Of a stretch of 64,000 bases of DNA, positions 28,765 to 39,060 are shown one piece after another. Source of the stretch: Bacteroidota bacterium (GTDB lineage: Bacteria; Bacteroidota; Bacteroidia; B-17B0; Aurantibacillaceae); assembly GCA_003153315.1 (NCBI GenBank), contig PLYA01000033.1:1-64000 (forward strand), given 5' to 3'. Numbering within the stretch: the stretch's first letter is position 1; each line of letters begins with the position of its first letter. The notes beneath the pieces are model-generated. The model was not told where the DNA came from. It worked only from the letters and a program-made list of their open reading frames with translations, and searched no databases. Made by a program: the position numbers and the translations under genes.

Positions 28765-31578
28765 TTAAACTCTGTTACAAATACTTTGATAAGCACATAA
28801 CTGACACGCTTCTATTTCTTCTGTAGGATTAAATTTTGAAGTGGGGTTAAACATTCCTTCAATAAAATTTGCCAGTTCATCTTCAAACTCTTTCAAAAAA
28901 CCATCGCTTAAAACCAAGGGTTGCTTATTCATTGTTATGTTATACATCCTCTCTTGTGCGCGAAAAGGAATAATACACGGACTTATTTTTTCTGCTGCGG
29001 CAACCTTATTCTTCCATACAAGCCATGCATAAACCAATAGTTGCAATACTTTACCGTATTTTTTTTCTGTAAACAATTCGCTCAAACTATGTATGTCAAA
29101 ACTATCATATTCCTTTTTTACAGATGATTTATAATCTATAATTCTAAAAGTACTTGGGGTAAAATCAATTCTGTCTATAGTACCGCTTAAATTTACCGGA
29201 ATGATTTTATTATCTTTTCTTACTAATATTTCTGCAGATAAAAACTTCTCTAAATGCTTAATAGTAATGCTCTCTTTTTTCTTTTCAAGTTCTGCAATAG
29301 CTTCTTTTTCCTGAGCCAGTAAATTAGCGATATACTTTTTTATTACATGCAGTGCTATAGTTTTCTTTCCGTTTTCATTTAAGGGTTCTTTATAATATTC
29401 CGTGAAAGATTCTTCAGCAGCTTGAGGATATGTCTTCTCTAGCTGAGAGATAATTTCTTTGCTAAGTACTTTATCTATAAAAGGTTTATATATTCTCTCC
29501 AGTGTTGCATGAATAATATTACCAACTGCCGATGCTTCAATATCCTCATCTACTTCATCAGGCTCTCTGATGTTGGCGATAAAACGGAAGTAGAATTTAA
29601 GCTTGCATTCTTTATAGGTGTTTAATGAAGTAGGCGATAATCCCTTTTCTGATTGTACTTTTTCTGTGAGCTTATCCAGTACACTTTCTGTTTTTTCTAT
29701 ATCAACCTGAAAAGCTTCTTTCTCCTGGCTTACAGGCAAGGATAAAATTCTTTCTTCTATAATAGCCTGTTTATTCTTTATAACAAGCTCAGATAATAAT
29801 TGCGTAATAAACCTGCTTTTCTCTCCTTTACCAAATGTATCTGTTTCTGTATTGTATATTAGTGTTACATTTTTTGCCCGTTGCAAAAGCCTGTAAAAGT
29901 GGTAAGCATAAATTGCATCCTTCTCTCCATATAATGGCATTTGGAGAAAACGTTTCAAATCATCGGGTATAAAAGATGCGCCCGATTTACCTGCCGGCAA
30001 CACATTTTCATTTACCGAAAGCATAATGATGTTATCAAAATCAAGTGTACGTGTTTCCAATACACCCATAATTTGCAAACCACTTAAGGGCTCACCATAA
30101 AAAGGTATCCCACTTTGAGCAAGGGTTTGCTTCACTAAAGTTTTTAATGCTTTTAAACTGGTTTGCGGGTATGTTGAAAGAACCTGTTGCAATGTATTTA
30201 ATTGCTTCTGAAAAATTAGTGCAATCTCTAACTCTAAAGAACGATTTTTTGTATCATGTATCTTTTGGATAAGCTTTTCGTTAAAACTGCATAAGCGCGA
30301 AACAAAACCTTCTGTACTTGTAAAAGGAGAAAGTAAAAACTCCACATCACTATAGATATTGCCCAGCCAAGTCTTCAACAACTCAATACGGAGATAAATA
30401 ATATTGCTTTGGTTTATTTTTTTAATAGCCTTAGAAAGCGCAGCGATATCTGAAACCAATGTTGCTATGATGGGGTTATAAAGAATAGATAATATATCTT
30501 TAAAGTAAAAAGCATCTCCGGGTTTTTTGTTGAGGTGTGCTTGTATAATTTCTTCATACAAACCAAAAAGAGGAGTAATACGTGTAGGATATTCTAAAGT
30601 AATATTTACCGATTGTATTTGCTTGGGAAGGGCACTAAGCACTGGCAATAATAAAGTTTCATCTGCTAATACAATAGCTGTTTTTTGCAGTTGTGTATCT
30701 TTTTCTATTATTTTATTCAAAGCCTGCATGGCTGCAGTTATCTGTGTCATTCTGCCTGCAACTCCAGTAATTTGAATGATTTTAGGTGTACTGCTTAACT
30801 CATCCGAAACAAAGTTTGTTTGCCCGATGTAATGTTTAAAATGTCTCCGTAAAAAAGTACCCGCTTCCTGTGCCTCATCTTTTACATAATACATGTCGGC
30901 GTCCCACAATATTTCAGCAATATTGTTTTCTACTAAGTAAGAAATGATTTTTTCCTCTGCCAGATTAACTGCATTAAACCCGCAGAAAAGAACTTTTTTA
31001 TAAGGTAGTTTAAATCCATCTTTCAAAATGTTTTCATAAGCTACTCTGTATGATAATCCCTGCCAGGCTTGTTTATCTCTCAAAGCAACCTCTTTCATCA
31101 GCATGTAAACCTTACCTAAGTTCTTCATAAAGGCAAGGTAGTTTTCCTGCATGGCAGAAAGTTTTTCTTCGGCTAAACTCCAGCTTTCAATTTCCTTTAT
31201 CTCCCTTAGGTTTTCAAAAACTGTTTGGTGGTTTATTAAGTAACGATCTATCTCATTAAAATCCTGCATTACCTGCGGTGCCCATCTCAGGAATTGTTCA
31301 AACGAAACAGCGTTTGATTCTGTCACCTTGCAATAGGCATCATATAAACCAAAGGTAATGGTAAGCTCTGAAGCCGTTGGTAAACCGGATACCTTTTCGA
31401 TAAAATCTTCAGCAGATATAATATCCGGTATCCAGGCAGGTTTGTTTAATATATTGGCTAAATGTTTCTTTAAGTATAAGCCACCACGTTTGTTAGGTAA
31501 CACCACACATAATGAGTCTAATTGCTCAGCGTAGTTTTTGTGTATGTGTTGCGCTACTAATTCTAAAAAATAGGACAT
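28765..31578 (-). CDS. PD-(D/E)XK nuclease family protein, AddB-like with C-terminal Fe-S cysteines
   Basis: SPTSLNTYKECKLKFYFRFIANI, RIIDYKSS, EACQLCAYQSICNRV. Confidence 0.85.
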   Translation of the reverse strand: MSYFLELVAQHIHKNYAEQLDSLCVVLPNKRGGLYLKKHLANILNKPAWIPDIISAEDFIEKVSGLPTASELTITFGLYDAYCKVTESNAVSFEQFLRWAPQVMQDFNEIDRYLINHQTVFENLREIKEIESWSLAEEKLSAMQENYLAFMKNLGKVYMLMKEVALRDKQAWQGLSYRVAYENILKDGFKLPYKKVLFCGFNAVNLAEEKIISYLVENNIAEILWDADMYYVKDEAQEAGTFLRRHFKHYIGQTNFVSDELSSTPKIIQITGVAGRMTQITAAMQALNKIIEKDTQLQKTAIVLADETLLLPVLSALPKQIQSVNITLEYPTRITPLFGLYEEIIQAHLNKKPGDAFYFKDILSILYNPIIATLVSDIAALSKAIKKINQSNIIYLRIELLKTWLGNIYSDVEFLLSPFTSTEGFVSRLCSFNEKLIQKIHDTKNRSLELEIALIFQKQLNTLQQVLSTYPQTSLKALKTLVKQTLAQSGIPFYGEPLSGLQIMGVLETRTLDFDNIIMLSVNENVLPAGKSGASFIPDDLKRFLQMPLYGEKDAIYAYHFYRLLQRAKNVTLIYNTETDTFGKGEKSRFITQLLSELVIKNKQAIIEERILSLPVSQEKEAFQVDIEKTESVLDKLTEKVQSEKGLSPTSLNTYKECKLKFYFRFIANIREPDEVDEDIEASAVGNIIHATLERIYKPFIDKVLSKEIISQLEKTYPQAAEESFTEYYKEPLNENGKKTIALHVIKKYIANLLAQEKEAIAELEKKKESITIKHLEKFLSAEILVRKDNKIIPVNLSGTIDRIDFTPSTFRIIDYKSSVKKEYDSFDIHSLSELFTEKKYGKVLQLLVYAWLVWKNKVAAAEKISPCIIPFRAQERMYNITMNKQPLVLSDGFLKEFEDELANFIEGMFNPTSKFNPTEEIEACQLCAYQSICNRV

Positions 31579-31582
31579 CTTT

Positions 31583-31840
31583 GTGGGGATGAATTCTTCG
31601 CTTGAAAGTATAAAATATCCGCAATATAGGCGTTATAAAAACGGCTTGAGTTATTTTAAAATACTATCTCCTGTTTTATTTGAAGAAATTAAAGTAGTAG
31701 GTAGCAAACGTTTTATTTATTCCATTGAAGCAAAGCAATATCCGGAGAAGGTTTTTGTAAACGATTTGCTTTTAAATTATACCTTATTTGCAGATGAAGT
31801 TACTGAAGCTGTATACGAAGAACAAAGACATCTTAATTAG
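31583..31840 (+). CDS. Hypothetical protein
   Basis: ORF between convergent/divergent neighbours. Confidence 0.5.
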   Translation: MGMNSSLESIKYPQYRRYKNGLSYFKILSPVLFEEIKVVGSKRFIYSIEAKQYPEKVFVNDLLLNYTLFADEVTEAVYEEQRHLN

Positions 31841-32330
31841 CCCCCGCTTTTTCAATAGAGATACCCACATCCATAATAAGCGGTAATGGGTCTATTTCAT
31901 TTTGGTTTCCATAGCGCATGGTTTGTTCAAAGGCAAACGTATACTTACCCGCTTGTTTAAAGCGCGCATTCTTTTTGAAAAGAATACTATTGTCATACAA
32001 ATCGCCCATACCCTTACCCAACCAATGGCCCTGCTCATTCGCTAAAATACATTCTATGGTATCAATCGACATATCTCCGTTGGGATACCTAGTATGCAAG
32101 AACATAAATAAGTTTCTATAAGGGTAGCTTTCTGCATTGCGCACATTTATGTATACATCATATAGTTGAGTAGTATCTTTCATCTCTACTTCAAAGTTTA
32201 TAAGCTGCTTGGCAGGCCAACCTTTATTTTCATCAATACGCTCATATTTACTGTAAAAAACATTCTTATTGCATGAAGTAAAAAAACAGAGTGATAAAGC
32301 ACACAGACTTATTTTAAAAAGTAACCTCAT
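31833..32330 (-). CDS. gldH: Gliding motility lipoprotein GldH
   Basis: Lipobox FTSCNK; INFEVEMKDTTQLYDVYINVRNAESYPYRNLFMFLHTRYPNGDMSIDTIEC. Confidence 0.88.
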   Translation of the reverse strand: MRLLFKISLCALSLCFFTSCNKNVFYSKYERIDENKGWPAKQLINFEVEMKDTTQLYDVYINVRNAESYPYRNLFMFLHTRYPNGDMSIDTIECILANEQGHWLGKGMGDLYDNSILFKKNARFKQAGKYTFAFEQTMRYGNQNEIDPLPLIMDVGISIEKAGAN

Positions 32331-32333
32331 TTC

Positions 32334-33557
32334 TTACTTAGTATCCTTTTTTCTTTGGTTCTGATTATTGTTTCTCCTGTTATTTTGCTGGCTGTTCTGC
32401 GGCTTGTTTTGTTGCCCGCCTTGCTTAGCACCTTGTGGCCTTCTGCCTGTATTACGATTATTATTGCTACGGGAAATAGGACGTTCAAAGTCAGGGTGCT
32501 TCATTGGCTGTACCGGTGTTTTTATTTTCACTTCCTCTACCAATGTTTCAGGCTGCACTCCTTGCTTGTTCATCTCAGCAATTTGTTTTACCCTGTCAAC
32601 CGTCATGGCTACAAATACTGAGGGACTGTCTTCATAAGAGAACCACATCTGTCTTTTAAAGATATCTGTCTTCTGATGAAAAGCTCTTCCCTTTTGGGTA
32701 TTCAGTTTCAAATTATCTGTTTGCGGAAAATCTTTGATGGCATCCAAATAAGAATCCAGTTCATAATTCAAACAACATTTTAGTTTACCGCATTGTCCGG
32801 CTAACTTTTGTGGGTTTAAAGACAGTTGCTGATAACGTGCTGCGCTTGTGTTAACAGTCCTGAAATCTGTAAGCCAGGTAGAACAACATAACTCCCTTCC
32901 GCAAGAACCTATACCACCCAATCTTGATGCCTCCTGACGGGCACCTATCTGCTTCATTTCAACCCGTATATTAAACTGAGAAGCCATGCTTTTAATCAGC
33001 TCCCTGAAATCAACGCGTGCATCGGCTGTGTAATAAAATACGGCTTTGGTTTTATCTCCCTGATATTCCACATCGCTGATCTTCATTTGCAAACCATGTG
33101 CTATGGCAAGTGTGCGGGCTTTATACATGGTTTCAACTTCCATGGCTTGTGCCTCACGCCACTTATCAATATCGGCAGGACGGGCTTTTCTGTAAACTTT
33201 TCTTACTTCAGGGCTATCATGCTTAACTTCCTTCTTTTTCATTTGTATGCGCACCAATTCTCCCGAAAGAGAAACCACACCCACATCATGTCCCGATGTT
33301 GCTTCTACCACAACCAAATCGCCAACATGAAAATTCTGATCAATAGTGTTTTTATAAAATTCTTTGCGCGAGTTCTTAAAACGAACCTCCAGTATATCAA
33401 AAGGCTTATCGCCCTGTGGCAACCGCATATCAGCAAGCCAATCAAAAACACTTAGTTTGTTGCAACTATCTGTAGCGCAACTGCCCGATGAGCCACAACC
33501 CGCAGGCTTTTCTCCTTCTATTGTTTTATCTGTTGAACATCCGCTACTGCAACCCAT
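32334..33557 (-). CDS. PSP1 domain / RicT-like protein with Cys-rich N-terminus
   Basis: GARQEASRLGGIGSCGRELCCSTWLTDF; N-terminal MGCSSGCSTDKTIEGEKPAGCGSSGSCATDSC. Confidence 0.9.
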   Translation of the reverse strand: MGCSSGCSTDKTIEGEKPAGCGSSGSCATDSCNKLSVFDWLADMRLPQGDKPFDILEVRFKNSRKEFYKNTIDQNFHVGDLVVVEATSGHDVGVVSLSGELVRIQMKKKEVKHDSPEVRKVYRKARPADIDKWREAQAMEVETMYKARTLAIAHGLQMKISDVEYQGDKTKAVFYYTADARVDFRELIKSMASQFNIRVEMKQIGARQEASRLGGIGSCGRELCCSTWLTDFRTVNTSAARYQQLSLNPQKLAGQCGKLKCCLNYELDSYLDAIKDFPQTDNLKLNTQKGRAFHQKTDIFKRQMWFSYEDSPSVFVAMTVDRVKQIAEMNKQGVQPETLVEEVKIKTPVQPMKHPDFERPISRSNNNRNTGRRPQGAKQGGQQNKPQNSQQNNRRNNNQNQRKKDTK

Positions 33558-33619
33558 ACCTTTTTTCTAAACCTCAAATATACTATATAGCTGCAATCTT
33601 ACAAGGAAGATTATTTAAG

Positions 33620-34423
33620 TTAAAACTTCAAACAAATTCCAATCCCTCTGGAAGCCACACCCAATTCAAACTTTGGGATATTTGCAGCCGCAACGCCGGG
33701 TTTAGCATTATAAAACTTTACAGATTTATCAATATGTATGTTGCAAGTCTGTTTTAATGTAATGGCAATAGCCGTAAGCAAAACGCTGCTTCCGCCAACT
33801 ACCCAATGAAAATTACCATTTGATACCGCATCTGCCACAAATACGCCTGCTAAAACCGCAGCTCCCAAACCTAAAGGTATAACAGGTGCAAAATATCCAC
33901 GCGCCTTTTTCATTTCCTGATAGGCTTCCATATTTCCTTTCATTAATGCAAGAGCTTCTCCACGGGTTATTAATTCCCCTCTATAAAAACATTTATAATT
34001 GGCATTTAAAGCAATGGTATCGCCCTGAGGTTTTAAGTCAATTGCTTTTTGTTGAAGTGTGTCTCTTTTAATTTGAATAGTATCTTTTTTAGGAGTTACC
34101 GCAACTACTTTTGTTTGAATGGTATCTTTTTTAATTTGAGAAGAATCTCTCTTTGCTTGAACAAGAGCTAAAGAATCGGCACGGTTAAGTTCGTTTTTTA
34201 TAAGGGCACTTCTATTATAATAACTTAAAACATCCGTTTTATAAATGTTTGATTCCGTAGTCTGTTCGCCTTTACTTTGCCTGAAATAAATAGAAAGACT
34301 ATCTTCTTTAATTATTCTGCAAAATATCACAGAGCTGTCTCGTTTCAAAATCATATCTTGAGAGTAGGATAAGAAAGAAGCTATAACAAATAAAAAGCTA
34401 AACAGCAGTTTGTTGTTTTTCAT
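33620..34423 (-). CDS. Hypothetical secreted/membrane protein
   Basis: Signal peptide; repeated KKDTIQIKRDTLQ linker; hydrophobic segment. Confidence 0.65.
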   Translation of the reverse strand: MKNNKLLFSFLFVIASFLSYSQDMILKRDSSVIFCRIIKEDSLSIYFRQSKGEQTTESNIYKTDVLSYYNRSALIKNELNRADSLALVQAKRDSSQIKKDTIQTKVVAVTPKKDTIQIKRDTLQQKAIDLKPQGDTIALNANYKCFYRGELITRGEALALMKGNMEAYQEMKKARGYFAPVIPLGLGAAVLAGVFVADAVSNGNFHWVVGGSSVLLTAIAITLKQTCNIHIDKSVKFYNAKPGVAAANIPKFELGVASRGIGICLKF

Positions 34424-34482
34424 AAGTTCAAATATATCTAATTTATGGTATCCTGTTCATGCAGCTATACAACAATAATTAG

Positions 34483-34944
34483 TTACAAATGTGTTTTCAG
34501 CCACTCTTTAGCTTCCTTTTTATTTGGAAACTGACAAATAGGAAGCCCCGACCAGCTTAGTTTTATAAATGTGGAAGTTACGGTTCCTTGTAAGGGTTGT
34601 TCTGAAATCATAGCATGTGCTTTTATATATTTTGGTAGTTCGGCTGCAAAATATTCTTTAATTTCTTTATTAGTTTGTGCCACTTTAGATGCGTCGGTTA
34701 AAAGACAAAGTTTATTCTTCCCATCGTTGGTAAGCTTGGCAAACAATCCTATTATTTCTTTATACTGCTCCATTGTCCGCTCTATATTTTTAGGAGACGA
34801 GCATAATATTCCATCCTCATCAATCCACAAAGTTGATACCTCAATATCATAAAGCTCCCTATTATCAGGTATTTTAAGATATTCCTCTTTCTCCTGGTTT
34901 TCTCTCAACATAAAATCCATCTTTTTAGCGCACCCAAAATACAA
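34483..34944 (-). CDS. STAS/SpoIIAA-like protein, paralogous to 47705-48106
   Basis: C-terminal NKKEAKEWLKTHL vs DREEALIWLNEKVKAYL, comparable size and layout. Confidence 0.55.
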   Translation of the reverse strand: MYFGCAKKMDFMLRENQEKEEYLKIPDNRELYDIEVSTLWIDEDGILCSSPKNIERTMEQYKEIIGLFAKLTNDGKNKLCLLTDASKVAQTNKEIKEYFAAELPKYIKAHAMISEQPLQGTVTSTFIKLSWSGLPICQFPNKKEAKEWLKTHL

Positions 34945-34947
34945 AAA

Positions 34948-34976
34948 AACCTCCCCGCTTGCGCGGAGAGATTTTT
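34948..34976. terminator. GC-rich hairpin CTCCCCGC-ttgc-GCGGAGAG with T-run
   Basis: Imperfect inverted repeat. Confidence 0.5.
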
Positions 34977-35037
34977 ACTTCCTTAAACCAAGGCTTAGTT
35001 ATGAGCCTTATCAAAGAACGTTTTTTTATATTTAGGT

Positions 35038-36012
35038 TTAAGAAGTTGCTGGTGTTGTTCCGGTAGTACCTCCGGTAGGTGCAGTGCCTGTTATAGCTGC
35101 CATTATAAAATTATGAGTAATGGTTTTAGCGGCATTTTGGTTCACTGTAAAAGTTTGGGTTACATAACCGCTCAATACAACTTCAATAGTATAACTAGTA
35201 TCTATATGCAAACGTATATACCTGTATTTTCCGGTAGCATCCGTTACATGCTTATGACGTTTAGGTAATTCAATTATGCGCAAAACCGCGTTAGGCAAAG
35301 GATTATTATGCGCATCAGTAATAAAACCCGTAACGATTAACCCATGATGTACTGTATTCCTTTGCGGGTGGCGAGCCGCATCATACTGTTGCATAAAACT
35401 AACGTTACTGCTGTATTGAGTCAACAAAGGGTCTATAGTGTAGTTAAGCAAATTTTTAATATTACTAATCTGCTGGTCAATAGTTAAAGATGCTGTTCGG
35501 GTAGCACTGCGTTGTGCCTGAGGCGTACCTACCAATCCGTGATAATTATTAAGCGATGTATTAAACGTAGCCATACTGGTAGCAGTGGCTCCGTATAAAG
35601 TCATACTACCTATATAAGGTTGCACTGCGTTATAAATGTTTCTGCAAAATGGCTCCAAATCAGCTTCTTTCATTTTATTAAGAATGCTTGGTGTTACCTT
35701 GCATATCTGTTTCAACGCTGGCAAATTGTTATTGCTTGCATAAGCCAAACCCACCCGGGCATGGCTTAGCGCAAAGCTTATCAGTGTATTTCGCCCCAGG
35801 TTTTTGGTTGCCGTGGTGGGCTTAGTACCCGTTAGTTTCACTCCGTCGGCAAGCAACAGCGTGTTTAAGTAGGCTGTAAAATTGGCTATGGCAGCGCTAA
35901 CAACTGTGTTACTGCTCCATACGCTGCTAAAACTGTTTAATACCGCTACTATAGCATTAAAAATTAGCAACTGGGTCGATTGTTTTGCATTCATTTTATT
36001 TGTTTTTTTCAT
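35038..36012 (-). CDS. Hypothetical protein with C-terminal carboxypeptidase-regulatory-like beta-sandwich and Gly/Thr-rich tail
   Basis: GLIVTGFITDAHNNPLPNAVLRIIELPKRHKHVTDATGKYRYIRL...GYVTQTFTVNQNAAKTITHNFIMAAITGTAPTGGTTGTTPATS. Confidence 0.75.
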   Translation of the reverse strand: MKKTNKMNAKQSTQLLIFNAIVAVLNSFSSVWSSNTVVSAAIANFTAYLNTLLLADGVKLTGTKPTTATKNLGRNTLISFALSHARVGLAYASNNNLPALKQICKVTPSILNKMKEADLEPFCRNIYNAVQPYIGSMTLYGATATSMATFNTSLNNYHGLVGTPQAQRSATRTASLTIDQQISNIKNLLNYTIDPLLTQYSSNVSFMQQYDAARHPQRNTVHHGLIVTGFITDAHNNPLPNAVLRIIELPKRHKHVTDATGKYRYIRLHIDTSYTIEVVLSGYVTQTFTVNQNAAKTITHNFIMAAITGTAPTGGTTGTTPATS

Positions 36013-36095
36013 CTCTGCATTCCTTGCAGTCGGTTTTTATTTATGTTTTTATTTTATCGTTTTTCTTTCTTTTATCTTTGTTTCGCATTCCTACT

Positions 36096-36368
36096 CGTTC
36101 GATTTACTTTATACCTTGTTCGATTTATTTTCCAAGCCCTTCAATTTATTTTCCAACTTGTTCGATTTGTTTTCTGGGTTGTTTGAACTACTTTTCAATA
36201 CGTTCGATTTGTTTTCCAAGTTGCTCGATTCACTTTCCAAGTCGTTCGATTCACTTTCCAACTTATTCGATTTGTTTTCCGGGTCGTTCGAACTACTTTC
36301 CAACACGTTTGATTTACTTTCCAAGTCGTTTTCTCAGCTAACCAATACGTTTTCTTGGCTTTTCTTTC
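36096..36368. repeat. Array C: thirteen 21-bp degenerate tandem units, consensus CGTTCGATTTRYTTTCCAAGT
   Basis: Units at 36096, 36117, 36138, 36159, 36180, 36201, 36222, 36243, 36264, 36285, 36306, 36327, 36348; no indel. Confidence 0.95.
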
Positions 36369-36659
36369 AAACTACTATAAAGTAATTCAGGCTTTAGCTT
36401 CTGCTTTCTTCATATAAATAAGATTAGCATAGCTTTCACCTCATCTGTGGCTCATAACTAAATGCTTAGACGTAGATTTTGAAAAAAAGTTTCATTTTTC
36501 TTCAAAAAAAAAGCCCTAAATTTTTTAAACGGTCATTTTTAACAATTAAACGGTCAAATCGGGCTTAGGTTTTTGCCGTGAATTATATAAAAAGTTTCAA
36601 AAATCATGTAACATTTTATTCTACAGCATACCTCATCTTTGTCATATAAATCAAAAACT

Positions 36660-36854
36660 ATGAAAAAATTAATATTAGCAGCATGTGCGGCAATTATGCT
36701 CTTATCTTCCTGCGAAGTGGAGTATAGAGGCGGGTATAGATACCACCATTATAGAGGATATGAACATGCTCATTATCCCGAACATCATGAGGCATACAAT
36801 CATGGGTACCATCATGATGAACATGGTGGCGAGATTAACGCGCCCAGGAGGTAG
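36660..36854 (+). CDS. Small His-rich lipoprotein-like peptide
   Basis: MKKLILAACAAIMLLSSCEVEYRGGYRYHHYRGYEHAHYPEHHEAYNHGYHHDEHGGEINAPRR. Confidence 0.65.
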   Translation: MKKLILAACAAIMLLSSCEVEYRGGYRYHHYRGYEHAHYPEHHEAYNHGYHHDEHGGEINAPRR

Positions 36855-37239
36855 TAAAACATGAATCCATATAAAACCCCTGTTTAAGAGGTTTTTGAAG
36901 GTGGTGAACTCCACGGACGAAATATCGAACTCTTTAATTCAAGATTTACAATCTTTATCTAATTTAAAGTCTTATTTTAATAACTGTTTAATATTTTGAA
37001 AACAGTTTAGAGAAATATCTCTTAAATGAGTAAAACAAAAGGGGGGGCAATTTTAAGCCTCCTCTTTTTATTGTACTGTTAGGCAATCGGTATTTGTGTT
37101 GTATGTCGGGGCTAGAAAAAACCAAAAGAGTTGGCTGAACAATCAGAATCCCAATATAAAATGCGAGTATGTATGATACTAATTTCACTACCATGAAGAT
37201 ATGAAATTTAAAATATTAAAAAAGGGAAAAAACATAACT

Positions 37240-39033
37240 TTATTTTTTGAGTATTAATGCAGTATCATTTTCATATATCGAAAGGATTGCAGGTAATAAC
37301 TTTTCATCAGGTAAGAATGGAATCAAGTAGGTTCTTTTAGTTAAATTTTCCTTTATGTTCTTTATTATAGCCCCTTCATTGGAAGCTCGCTTTTTTAACA
37401 AGGGGTCTTTAATGCCTTTAACGGCTGATAAGCATTGATTAATTACCCATCCATAAGGAACAATGCCCGCTCTTTTGAGGTCATTTTGCAAAGCTTCTGC
37501 TTCTCTCATAGGTGTTGTTTCAGGCAATGAAATCAAAAGGATTTTAGCAAATTTATTATCCTGTAATGACATATATGGTGTGGTAATTCTATCAGGACTG
37601 ATGTTTGTTGTTTTCAAGATTTCCTTATGATACTTGCCAGTTGTATCAAGTAAAAGTAGAGTATGTCCTGTTGGGGCAGTATCCATCACAACAAATTGTC
37701 GTTTGGCTTTATTAATGGCTTTTGAAAATGCGTGAAAAACAGCAACCTCTTCATTACATGGCGATTTTAAATCTTCTGCCAGTAATTTTTTTGCTTCTTC
37801 GCTTATGTTTTTACTCTTCTGCTCAAATATTTTATCGGTATAAACTTTTGTTTCAACTTTCGGGTCAATTCTTTCTACCGTTAAATTCGCAGGTAGTTCA
37901 GATAACTGATTAATAAAATCTTTTACATGTGCTGCCGGATCAGTAGTGGTTAAAAGCACATTATGCCCTCTTTTAGCCAACATAACAGCAACAGAAGCAG
38001 CAACGATTGTTTTACCAACGCCGCCTTTACCCATCGTCATTATTAAACCACTATTCCCTTCTCCCTCTAATGAATCTACTAACTCATGTAAATTACTTAA
38101 AGAAAAAACAGCCTCCGCATCTACCGATATTTCTCTACTAATAATAGTTTTTTGTAAATCCTTATCAAAAAGAGAACGCAGTTTTTCTAATCCTAAAACG
38201 TTATATGGCAACAAAGGATACTCCGATTTTTCAAGACTTTTAAGGACTTCTGGCATAGCAGTCATTTCCTTTTTAGCTATTTCTTCAATTTTAATCCCAA
38301 GTTTATCGGTCTTATCAATAGCATCATAAACACCATTGATTAATAATTTTTGATTCGATAACCCTAAAGCAGTCAATTCAGCATTTGTTCTTGCTGCTTC
38401 TTTTAATGTTGATGTTTCAGGTCGTGATACAAGAAAGATAGTTGTTTGTTTTTCGTCTCTTAAACTATCCATTACTTTTTTGTATCGCTCTTTACTGCTT
38501 TTAAGTGCCGTTGAAGGCCCAATACAAGATGCGCCTTGCGGATTCTCTTCTAGGTAACTATCCCAAGCAGCAGGCAATTCTAATAAACGAATAGTATGAC
38601 CAGTAGGAGCAGTATCAAAAATAACGTGGTCAAAACTCTCCGGATTTCCTTCCCCTGTTATAAATCTTGAGAACTCATCGAAGGAAGCTATTTCGGTAGT
38701 GCATGCGCCTGATAACCCCTCTTTAATTTTATTGTACTCTTGATTGGAAACAACATTTTTAATTGGTGCTAAGGCTCTAACTCGATACTCATCTGCTGCC
38801 GAATCAGGATTAATATTGATAGTAAAAAGGTTACTGAGGTCTTTATGTGGAGTTATTTTGTCTTGCACATTATAACCTAAAACATCTTCAAGATTGGATG
38901 CAGGGTCTGTACTAATTAAAAGTACTTTCTTTCCTTCATCAACAAGTTTAATAGACGTAGCACAAGCAAGAGATGTTTTTCCAACGCCCCCTTTACCTGT
39001 GAAAAATAAAAATTTGGTGTAGGAAGCGTTCAT
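37240..39033 (-). CDS. arsA: ArsA-type anion-transporting ATPase, duplicated (A1-A2) form
   Basis: Two P-loops: FFTGKGGVGKTSLACA and MTMGKGGVGKTIVAAS; two DTAPTGHT(I/L)(R/L)LL motifs. Confidence 0.92.
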   Translation of the reverse strand: MNASYTKFLFFTGKGGVGKTSLACATSIKLVDEGKKVLLISTDPASNLEDVLGYNVQDKITPHKDLSNLFTININPDSAADEYRVRALAPIKNVVSNQEYNKIKEGLSGACTTEIASFDEFSRFITGEGNPESFDHVIFDTAPTGHTIRLLELPAAWDSYLEENPQGASCIGPSTALKSSKERYKKVMDSLRDEKQTTIFLVSRPETSTLKEAARTNAELTALGLSNQKLLINGVYDAIDKTDKLGIKIEEIAKKEMTAMPEVLKSLEKSEYPLLPYNVLGLEKLRSLFDKDLQKTIISREISVDAEAVFSLSNLHELVDSLEGEGNSGLIMTMGKGGVGKTIVAASVAVMLAKRGHNVLLTTTDPAAHVKDFINQLSELPANLTVERIDPKVETKVYTDKIFEQKSKNISEEAKKLLAEDLKSPCNEEVAVFHAFSKAINKAKRQFVVMDTAPTGHTLLLLDTTGKYHKEILKTTNISPDRITTPYMSLQDNKFAKILLISLPETTPMREAEALQNDLKRAGIVPYGWVINQCLSAVKGIKDPLLKKRASNEGAIIKNIKENLTKRTYLIPFLPDEKLLPAILSIYENDTALILKK

Positions 39034-39060
39034 GTTTTAAGGTTTAAAATTTTAAATGAA

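Noticed and set aside
32334-33557. Cys-rich N-terminus as a separate metallothionein
   Set aside because: It is continuous with the PSP1/RicT domain in one ORF and such extensions are plausible for this family.
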